26,691 bases of DNA from an uncultured Prevotellaceae bacterium (lineage in GTDB: Bacteria > Bacteroidota > Bacteroidia > Bacteroidales > Bacteroidaceae). Below, piece after piece: positions 21,066 to 26,691 of this stretch; position 1 is the first letter of the stretch, and each line of letters opens with the position of its first letter. The notes under the pieces are model-generated. The model was given only the letters and a program-made list of their open reading frames with translations. It was not told where the DNA came from and did not search any database. The stretch covers positions 1-26,691 of the forward strand of contig CALEPV010000007.1 of NCBI GenBank assembly GCA_937910905.1. Reading direction: 5' to 3'. Made by a program: the position numbers and the translations under genes.

Positions 21066-22777
21066 TACTCTATCAGCGTACCGTCAAACTGCCCGTTGAG
21101 TGTTATTGTATAGCTGCCAGATTGCTTGAGCATGGCATCGTACCATGTCCCATTGTCGGAGCCTTCCCATACCATTGATGCACGGTTGGTGCTTAGACGG
21201 TGCAGGGTAAAGGTGTATGACCATGAGTCATTGTACACATCGCCGCTTTCTTCCTCGTGCGATGTGCCAGCTACTTTGATGATTAGTGTGCCGTCAGATG
21301 TCACTTGGGTACTGCATGAGCCTTCAATTACTTCTGCTGCCTCGCCGCTGAAAGTCACGTTGCCACTGTCCAGACCTGTGAGATCTATGTCGAGGCTCAG
21401 TCTTTTGCTGCCTTGGCCGTCCTCGGAGTCATCGATGTACAGCGTTCCTACGAAGTGCCACTTGGTACCGGCCCATTCGAGGTCGCTATCACCGTCGAGT
21501 GTTGTCACCGTCTGGAAGTCGCTGTAGAAGGTCTTACTGGAGAATGCGCTTTCGTAGTAGGCTGCTATGCGGTAGGTCGTGCCTGGCTCGAGGCCTGTGA
21601 GCTGTGTGGGCTTTATGTTGAAGTTGCTGTCAACACCTGTTTTTACTCTCACCTCGCTGTTGCCAGCATAGTACACGAAGCCTGCTTCGGCAACGCTGGC
21701 ATACATACTGTCGTCTATTTTCACCGCTCCTGCCAGGCCGATACTTGTTTCTGTTACTTGGCCAACTGTCAGCGTCACTCTCACACCAGAGGTTGATGCC
21801 TGCGGTGTGTGCGGCTCGCTGATAACGTCAGCGCCGACATCGATATTCTCGCTCACGCGCTCTGCCACTTCCGAAGCCTTGTTCCTGTCGCTCCAGCGCT
21901 CATAAACTCGTTGCTGCAGCGGCTCTTCCAGTCCTCCGAATAGGTCGTATGCCCATATTGCAAAGTTCACATCTTCCTTGTCCACAGCCTTCAGCTTGCA
22001 GAGGTACTCTTTGAGGTCGCCTGTGATATTGTCGTTTACTGCCGACACGACCTGCGACTTGAAACGAGCTTCCACAAATTGCTGGCGTGCCAGCTCGTCA
22101 TCCTCATAGAGCTGGTATTGCATCAGCGGAACAATCACCTTGCTCCATGCATCGCATAGCGTCGTTGCCGATGTGCCTAGAGGTCCGTAGGTTTCGTACA
22201 GGCCCTTCATCTTTCCCACATTTGAGCCGATTTCATCGAACATGTTGAAGAACAACGCCTTGATGTTGTCATCGTCGCCTCTGGTTGCAGGGGCCATGGA
22301 GCGGTTGCTGCTCTCAAAGGCTATGGAGTTGCCGAAGTCCATATCCCCGGACACCCAATCGATGGTGCATGCTGTCAGCGATGAGAAACCGTCGTAGTCG
22401 CTTGCAACGAGTGCGTCGGCAGGAAATTCATCATCTCGCGCCGGATTGTAGTGCATGAAGATGATGTTGTGCTTCGACACCAGTGCCACTCCGTCGGCAT
22501 CGCCGCCGGCACCGGCGTATTGCAGTATCATTACATCCGGATGCCGCGGGTCGGCAATCTGTGCTATCATGTGTTTTTCCCATTCCACCACCATTCGCGG
22601 TACAGCGTGATCCATGGCGTCAGTACCTGTGAGCAGCGACACACTCATGTCTATCACCTGTTCTTCTTCAGGATTGTCGGGAGAGTCTATGATATCTCCC
22701 TTCTCGTCGCTGTCATCGCCGCAGGCGCCTGCCAGCATAGCCAACAGCAACACGAGGCAAAAACTGTACTTTTTCAT
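21065..22777 (-). CDS. Unrecognised lipoprotein with a fibronectin-III-like domain
   Basis: I do not recognise this protein as a whole. Started at ATG 22777 it has 570 residues and opens MKKYSFCLVLLLAMLAGAC, a clear lipoprotein signal with lipidated Cys19. GDDSDEKGD follows, an acidic stretch like the surface-export signal of Bacteroidota lipoproteins. A longer frame to 22900 would read through the promoter. Residues of about 50-330 form an alpha/beta region (for example HPDVMILQYAGAGGDADGVA and ALFFNMFDEIGSNVGKMKGL) with no motif I can name. About 345-445 looks like a fibronectin-III-type beta sandwich, with GLEPGTTYRIAAYYES as its typical E-F turn. The C-terminal part (about 450-570, from WHFVGTLYIDDSEDG) resembles small beta-barrel lipoprotein domains. 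It has its own promoter, divergent from frdCAB, and is followed by fumarase 37 bases later. A cell-surface role is inferred. Confidence 0.85.
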   Translation of the reverse strand: MKKYSFCLVLLLAMLAGACGDDSDEKGDIIDSPDNPEEEQVIDMSVSLLTGTDAMDHAVPRMVVEWEKHMIAQIADPRHPDVMILQYAGAGGDADGVALVSKHNIIFMHYNPARDDEFPADALVASDYDGFSSLTACTIDWVSGDMDFGNSIAFESSNRSMAPATRGDDDNIKALFFNMFDEIGSNVGKMKGLYETYGPLGTSATTLCDAWSKVIVPLMQYQLYEDDELARQQFVEARFKSQVVSAVNDNITGDLKEYLCKLKAVDKEDVNFAIWAYDLFGGLEEPLQQRVYERWSDRNKASEVAERVSENIDVGADVISEPHTPQASTSGVRVTLTVGQVTETSIGLAGAVKIDDSMYASVAEAGFVYYAGNSEVRVKTGVDSNFNIKPTQLTGLEPGTTYRIAAYYESAFSSKTFYSDFQTVTTLDGDSDLEWAGTKWHFVGTLYIDDSEDGQGSKRLSLDIDLTGLDSGNVTFSGEAAEVIEGSCSTQVTSDGTLIIKVAGTSHEEESGDVYNDSWSYTFTLHRLSTNRASMVWEGSDNGTWYDAMLKQSGSYTITLNGQFDGTLIE

Positions 22778-22801
22778 GTGAAAAGGTTGTTTTATCGCCC
22801 A

Positions 22802-22833
22802 CAAATGTATGCGACTTCCCGTAATAAACCAAA
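22802..22833 (-). promoter_or_regulatory. Promoter of the lipoprotein (and possibly fumarase) gene
   Basis: On the minus strand TTTG (22833-22830) and TACATTTG (22809-22802) match the -33 and -7 boxes with a 20-base spacer. Transcription from about 22796 leaves a leader of about 20 bases before ATG 22777. Confidence 0.78.
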
Positions 22834-22860
22834 AGAACGAGGCGTTTTTTATGGAAATCC

Positions 22861-22891
22861 TTTGAGCAATCAACAAGTTTACATATTTTTG
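22861..22891 (+). promoter_or_regulatory. Promoter of the frdCAB operon
   Basis: TTTG (22861-22864) and TATTTTTG (22884-22891) match the -33 and -7 boxes with a 19-base spacer. Transcription from about 22897 gives a 50-base AT-rich leader before ATG 22948. It stands back to back with the lipoprotein promoter; the two -33 boxes are 27 bases apart. Confidence 0.8.
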
Positions 22892-22947
22892 CACATCCAA
22901 TTACTTGCATTATATCATCAATTTCAAGTTTAATACCTTTATTTACT

Positions 22948-23667
22948 ATGTGGTTATGTGATTCCTCCATCGGAAGGAAAGTGGTCATGTCTGTAACAGG
23001 CTTGGCCTTGATTCTCTTCCTGACGTTCCATGCCAGCATGAACGTCGTAGCTTTAATTAGTGCAGAGGGCTATGACATGATTTGTGCATTCCTCGGTGCC
23101 AATTGGTACGCAGTGGTGGCCACTATCGGTCTTGCTGCCCTGATGGTGTTGCACTTCGTGTTTGCCATCATCCTGACCTTGCAGAACAAGAAGGCTCGCG
23201 GTGCCGACAGCTATGCTGTGACCGACAAGCCCGAGAAGGTAGAGTGGGCCAGTCAGAACATGTTCGTGCTGGGTCTGATCATCTGCCTTGGCCTGTGCCT
23301 GCACCTGTGGCACTTCTGGTACAACATGATGTTCGCCGAGCTACTGAACGGCGATATGTCCGATGTCGTTGCTATTGCAGCAAACGTTCCTGGCCCGAAG
23401 GACGGCTTCAAGTGGATTGTCTACACCTTCCATGACCGTCCAGGTGCTCCCATCTATTCGCTGCTGTACATTGTCTGGCTGTGCGCCATCTGGTTCCACA
23501 TCAACCACGGCTTCTGGAGCGCTATTCAGACACTAGGCTGGAGCGGTAAGATCTGGCACAACCGCTGGCAGTGCATCGGCTTCATCTGGAGCACACTGGT
23601 TATTCTGATGTTCCTCGTTGTTATTGTGAAGTTTGCCCTGCTTGGCGATGCGCCAATCTGCGGCTAA
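22948..23667 (+). CDS. frdC: Fumarate reductase/succinate dehydrogenase cytochrome b subunit
   Basis: This is the membrane anchor of the quinol:fumarate reductase, carrying haem b and the quinone site. The 239-residue protein shows five hydrophobic helices at about residues 9-35, 52-78, 101-127, 168-190 and 208-232, the single-subunit, di-haem layout known from Wolinella-type FrdC. Candidate haem ligands are His28, His69, His119 or His122, and His184 or His187, spread over the four helices expected. The charged loop NKKARGADSYAVTDKPEKVEW connects helices 2 and 3 on one side. It is the first gene of the frdCAB operon, with its own promoter, 38 bases before frdA. In Bacteroidales this complex reduces fumarate with menaquinol in anaerobic respiration; the direction is inferred from the organism type. 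Confidence 0.94.
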   Translation: MWLCDSSIGRKVVMSVTGLALILFLTFHASMNVVALISAEGYDMICAFLGANWYAVVATIGLAALMVLHFVFAIILTLQNKKARGADSYAVTDKPEKVEWASQNMFVLGLIICLGLCLHLWHFWYNMMFAELLNGDMSDVVAIAANVPGPKDGFKWIVYTFHDRPGAPIYSLLYIVWLCAIWFHINHGFWSAIQTLGWSGKIWHNRWQCIGFIWSTLVILMFLVVIVKFALLGDAPICG

Positions 23668-23669
23668 GC

Positions 23670-23704
23670 ACATCTTAATGTCTAATCCTTTAACTCTCTT
23701 AAGT
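23670..23704. repeat. Weak 7-bp-period array between frdC and frdA
   Basis: Heptamers ACATCTT, AATGTCT, AATCCTT, TAACTCT and CTTAAGT run right up to the frdA ATG. The units share CT/TT endings only loosely. It is included because period and location match the stronger arrays. Confidence 0.35.
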
Positions 23705-23705
23705 T

Positions 23706-25874
23706 ATGTCAGAAATCACCGATAAAATAAAGCAAGTAACGCAGGCGGCTGGCGAGATGCTGCAGACGGCAAAGACCGTAGTGGGTGCTGCCGTAGATGC
23801 AGCTGTTGACGCAGCTGCAGATGCTGCGAAGGATGCTGCTAAAGAGACAAAGAAAGCAGCAGCAGCTGCCCAGCCCGTGGCAGAGACAAAGAAGCCGAAG
23901 AAGACTATTGACTCCAAGATACCTGAAGGACCTGTGGCTGAGAAGTGGACCAACTTCAAGGCTCACCAGCGTCTGGTGAATCCGAAGAACAAGCTGAAGC
24001 TCGACGTCATCGTGGTCGGCACAGGTCTGGCCGGTGCCAGCGCCGCTGCATCGCTCGGCGAGATGGGCTTCAACGTGTACAACTTCTGCATTCAGGACTC
24101 ACCCCGCCGTGCACACTCCATTGCTGCACAGGGTGGTATCAATGCAGCCAAGAACTATCAGAACGACGGCGACAGCGTGTACCGTCTGTTCTACGATACC
24201 GTGAAGGGTGGTGACTACCGTGCCCGCGAGGCCAACGTATACCGTCTGGCTGAAGTGTCGAACAGCATCATCGACCAGTGTGTGGCACAAGGCGTACCTT
24301 TCGCCCGTGAGTACGGCGGAATGTTAGCTAACCGCTCATTCGGCGGTGCTCAGGTGAGCCGCACCTTCTACGCCAAGGGTCAGACAGGTCAGCAGCTGCT
24401 GCTTGGTGCCTACAGCGCCCTGTCAGCACAAGTGAAGGCCGGCAAGGTGAAGCTGTTCACACGCTATGAGATGGAGGACGTGGTGATTGTCGATGGTCGC
24501 GCACGCGGTATCATCGCCAAGAACCTCGTAACAGGTAAGCTGGAGCGCTTCTCAGCCAACGCTGTTGTAATCGCCACTGGTGGCTATGGCAACGCCTACT
24601 TCCTCTCCACCAACGCTATGGGTTGCAACTGCACAGCTGCTGTCCAGTGCTACCGCAAGGGTGCCTACATGGCCAACCCGTCGTACGTGCAGATTCACCC
24701 GACCTGTATCCCCGTGCACGGCGACAAGCAGTCGAAGCTCACCCTGATGTCGGAGTCGCTACGTAACGATGGACGTATCTGGGTGCCGAAGAAGCTTGAA
24801 GACGCCAAGAAGCTGCAGGCAGGTACTCTTCAGGGATGGGAGATTCCTGAGGAGGATCGCGACTACTATCTGGAGCGCCGCTATCCGGCATTCGGTAACC
24901 TCGTGCCTCGCGATGTGGCCAGCCGTGCTGCCAAGGAGCGTTGCGACAAGGGCTTCGGTGTGAACAACACAGGCTTGGCTGTGTTCCTCGACTTCTCCGA
25001 GAGCATCAACCGCCTGGGTCTCGATGCCATGAAGCAGCGCTACGGCAACCTCTTCGATATGTACGAGGAGATTACCGACGTATATCCTGGCGACCTGGCC
25101 AACGAGATCAATGGCGTGAAGTACTACAAGCCAATGATGATTTATCCTGCTATCCACTACACGATGGGCGGCGTTTGGGTTGACTACGAGCTGCAGACCT
25201 CCATCCCCGGCCTGTTTGCCATCGGCGAGTGCAACTTCTCCGACCACGGAGCAAACCGTCTCGGTGCATCGGCGCTGATGCAGGGCTTGGCCGACGGCTA
25301 CTTCGTGCTGCCTTACACCATCCAGAACTACCTTGCCGACCAGGCTATCTGGCCGCGCATCTCCACCGATATGCCTGAGTTCGCAGCCGCTGAGAAGGCT
25401 GTCGACGATGAGCTCACCCGTCTGCTCAACATCAAGGGCAAGCGCTCTGTGGACAGCATCCACAAGGAGCTGGGCCACATCATGTGGGAGTACGTAGGCA
25501 TGGGCCGCACAGCCGAGGGCCTGCAGGAGGGCATCAAGAAGATGAAAGAGCTCCAGAAGGAGTTCGATACCAACCTCTTCGTGCCAGGCACCAAGGAAGG
25601 TCTCAACGTAGAGCTCGACAAGGCGATCCACCTGCGCGACTTCTTCACGATGGGCGAACTCGTGGCTCACGACGCTCTCTCGCGCAACGAGAGCTGCGGC
25701 GGTCACTTCCGCGAGGAGTACCAGACCGAGGAGGGCGAAGCCAAGCGCGACGATGCAAACTACTTCTACGTAGGATGCTGGGAGTATCAGGGTCAGAACA
25801 AGGATCCCGAGCTCATCAAGGAACCGCTGGAGTACGAAGCAATCAAGGTACAGACACGTAACTACAAGAACTAG
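23706..25874 (+). CDS. frdA: Fumarate reductase/succinate dehydrogenase flavoprotein subunit with N-terminal extension
   Basis: This is the catalytic FAD subunit interconverting fumarate and succinate. At 722 residues it is about 65 longer than the Bacteroides-type subunit I know (about 650). The core begins near residue 68 with IDSKIPEGPVAEKW. The FAD-binding loop is VVGTGLAGASAAASLGEMG (about 103-121), and His137 in RRAHSIAAQGGIN is the covalent-FAD histidine. HPTCIPVH and SLRNDGRIW are active-site segments, and FAIGECNFSDHGANRLGASA is the second FAD region. The extra N-terminus (1-67) is Ala- and Lys-rich, with GAAV/DAAV/DAAA/DAAK/DAAK tetrads at 27-46. No Met or GTG/TTG codon lies near the normal start, so the extension should be translated. 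The gene lies between frdC (38 bases) and frdB (74 bases, with a palindrome). Confidence 0.96.
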   Translation: MSEITDKIKQVTQAAGEMLQTAKTVVGAAVDAAVDAAADAAKDAAKETKKAAAAAQPVAETKKPKKTIDSKIPEGPVAEKWTNFKAHQRLVNPKNKLKLDVIVVGTGLAGASAAASLGEMGFNVYNFCIQDSPRRAHSIAAQGGINAAKNYQNDGDSVYRLFYDTVKGGDYRAREANVYRLAEVSNSIIDQCVAQGVPFAREYGGMLANRSFGGAQVSRTFYAKGQTGQQLLLGAYSALSAQVKAGKVKLFTRYEMEDVVIVDGRARGIIAKNLVTGKLERFSANAVVIATGGYGNAYFLSTNAMGCNCTAAVQCYRKGAYMANPSYVQIHPTCIPVHGDKQSKLTLMSESLRNDGRIWVPKKLEDAKKLQAGTLQGWEIPEEDRDYYLERRYPAFGNLVPRDVASRAAKERCDKGFGVNNTGLAVFLDFSESINRLGLDAMKQRYGNLFDMYEEITDVYPGDLANEINGVKYYKPMMIYPAIHYTMGGVWVDYELQTSIPGLFAIGECNFSDHGANRLGASALMQGLADGYFVLPYTIQNYLADQAIWPRISTDMPEFAAAEKAVDDELTRLLNIKGKRSVDSIHKELGHIMWEYVGMGRTAEGLQEGIKKMKELQKEFDTNLFVPGTKEGLNVELDKAIHLRDFFTMGELVAHDALSRNESCGGHFREEYQTEEGEAKRDDANYFYVGCWEYQGQNKDPELIKEPLEYEAIKVQTRNYKN
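23784..23843 (+). repeat. Coding tetrad repeat in the FrdA N-terminal extension
   Basis: Five four-residue units GAAV, DAAV, DAAA, DAAK, DAAK occupy residues 27-46, followed by Lys- and Ala-rich sequence (ETKKAAAAAQ). The composition resembles helical, LEA-like or histone-H1-like tails. It appears as a low-complexity insertion in an otherwise conserved gene. Confidence 0.8.
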
Positions 25875-25914
25875 GATTAACGACAGTAGAATATCACCCC
25901 ATAAACATTCTACT

Positions 25915-25932
25915 CCCTCCCTAAAGGGAGGG
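25915..25932. repeat. Palindrome between frdA and frdB
   Basis: CCCTCCC (25915-25921) and GGGAGGG (25926-25932) form a 7-bp GC stem with loop TAAA, followed by CGGGGGTGGGT. I recall similar CCCTCCCT/AGGGAGGG elements followed by a G-rich tail scattered through Bacteroidales genomes, so this may be one copy of a dispersed element. In the frd mRNA the hairpin could stabilise or partly terminate the message. It ends 16 bases before the frdB ATG. Confidence 0.7.
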
Positions 25933-25948
25933 CGGGGGTGGGTCCGAT

Positions 25949-26691
25949 ATGGCAAAGAATATAAATGTTACAATAAAGTTCTGGAAACAGAACGGCCCGA
26001 AGGAGAAGGGCCACTTCGACACGCATGAGTTGAAGAACATACCCGACGACACATCGTTCCTCGAAGCCCTCGACATAATGAACGAGGAGCTCATCGAGGC
26101 AGGCAAGGAGCCATTCGTGTTCGACCACGACTGCCGCGAGGGTATCTGCGGCATGTGCTCGCTCTACATCAATGGCACACCTCACGGCAAGACACTCCGT
26201 GGTGCCACCACTTGCCAGCTCTACATGCGTAAGTTCAACGATGGCGACACCATCACCGTTGAGCCTTGGCGCTCTGCCGGCTTCCCCGTCATCAAGGACT
26301 GCATGGTAGACCGCTCAGCCTTCGACAAGATTATCCAGGCAGGTGGCTACACCACCGTCCGTACAGGTCAGCCGCAGGATGCCAACGCCATTCTCATCCC
26401 GAAGGAGGATGCCGACGAGGCAATGGATTGTGCCAGCTGTATCGGTTGCGGTGCCTGCGTAGCTGCATGTAAGAATGGCTCTGCCATGCTCTTCGTCAGC
26501 TCCAAGGTCAGCCAGCTCGCCCTGCTGCCGCAAGGCCGCGTCGAGGCGGCCCGTCGTGCCAAGAACATGGTAGCCAAGATGGACGAGCTCGGTTTCGGCA
26601 ACTGCACCAATACCCGTGCCTGCGAAGCCGTATGCCCGAAGAACGAGACCATCGCCAACATCGCCCGTCTGAACCGCGAGTTCATCAAGGC
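25949..26691 (+). CDS. frdB: Fumarate reductase/succinate dehydrogenase iron-sulfur subunit, 3' end cut by window edge
   Basis: FrdB passes electrons from the cytochrome b subunit to the flavoprotein through three clusters. From ATG 25949 (MAKNINVTIKFWKQNGPKEK) 247 residues are visible and the full protein is probably only a few residues longer. The [2Fe-2S] ligands are Cys62, Cys67 and Cys70 in DCREGICGMCSL plus Cys89 in GATTCQLYM. The [4Fe-4S] and [3Fe-4S] ligands are in CASCIGCGACVAACKNG (Cys161, 164, 167, 170, 174) and FGNCTNTRACEAVCPKNE (Cys219, 225, 229). All expected cysteines are present. It is the third gene of frdCAB, 74 bases after frdA, with a GC palindrome in the gap. Confidence 0.95.
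   Translation, partial: MAKNINVTIKFWKQNGPKEKGHFDTHELKNIPDDTSFLEALDIMNEELIEAGKEPFVFDHDCREGICGMCSLYINGTPHGKTLRGATTCQLYMRKFNDGDTITVEPWRSAGFPVIKDCMVDRSAFDKIIQAGGYTTVRTGQPQDANAILIPKEDADEAMDCASCIGCGACVAACKNGSAMLFVSSKVSQLALLPQGRVEAARRAKNMVAKMDELGFGNCTNTRACEAVCPKNETIANIARLNREFIK

Noticed and set aside
23784..23903. Possible frameshift or assembly error behind the FrdA extension
   Set aside because: The frame is open and continuous into the core, the tetrads are in phase, and no other start codon exists; it looks like a real coding extension.
24759..25955. 398-residue open frame on the minus strand across frdA
   Set aside because: It is a shadow of the strongly conserved frdA gene in GC-rich third positions; it has no family motifs and no start context, and it starts within the frdA-frdB gap.

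Overview
The window looks like a chromosomal segment of a moderately GC-rich member of the Bacteroidales (Bacteroidota); the family (Prevotellaceae, Muribaculaceae or similar) cannot be fixed from sequence reading alone. Three things support this. The gene order DUF6242 lipoprotein, DUF6089 barrel, uppS, bamA, ompH-like genes, murI is typical of the order. Several promoters fit the Bacteroidota type (-33 TTTG, -7 TAnnTTTG). There are no obvious Shine-Dalgarno sites, and the succinate-forming enzymes are of the Bacteroides type. No rRNA, tRNA, CRISPR array, transposase, integrase or phage gene was found. The genes are conserved housekeeping genes, apart from one surface-glycan-like module and one unrecognised lipoprotein.

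Layout. (1) 1-8915, minus strand: an envelope-biogenesis operon running DUF6242 lipoprotein, DUF6089 barrel, uppS, bamA, three ompH/skp-like chaperones, murI, then argC (cut by the window edge). (2) 8916-9182: a gene-free stretch with a promoter box and a four-copy 22-bp tandem repeat that folds into a long imperfect hairpin. (3) 9183-11032: divergent ribD (minus) and prmC (plus). (4) 11023-18033, minus strand: Xaa-Pro aminopeptidase, gamma-carbonic anhydrase, a secreted bleomycin-hydrolase-like C1 peptidase, then a tight cytidylyltransferase, SDR, LicD and glycosyltransferase module that resembles phosphodiester decoration of a glycan. (5) 18277-26691: malate dehydrogenase (plus), class I fumarase (minus, convergent), an unknown lipoprotein (minus), and the frdCAB fumarate reductase/succinate dehydrogenase operon (plus, frdB cut by the edge). 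Mdh, fumarase and Frd together carry oxaloacetate to succinate, the reductive C4 branch of anaerobic Bacteroidales energy metabolism.

The most unusual signal lies between the genes. Many junctions hold short tandem arrays with a strict 7-bp (or 8/16-bp) period, each built from a different word: 2771-2798, 3379-3434, 10126-10153, 14028-14055, 15461-15556, 15576-15624, 18230-18271, 21031-21065 and 23670-23704. A conserved period with a non-conserved word is not explained by any annotated feature. Other notable points are the 22-bp repeat/hairpin at 9078-9165, an Ala/Lys-rich N-terminal extension on FrdA, a tyrosine-rich segment in BamA, an apparently leaderless prmC promoter, and a palindrome between frdA and frdB.
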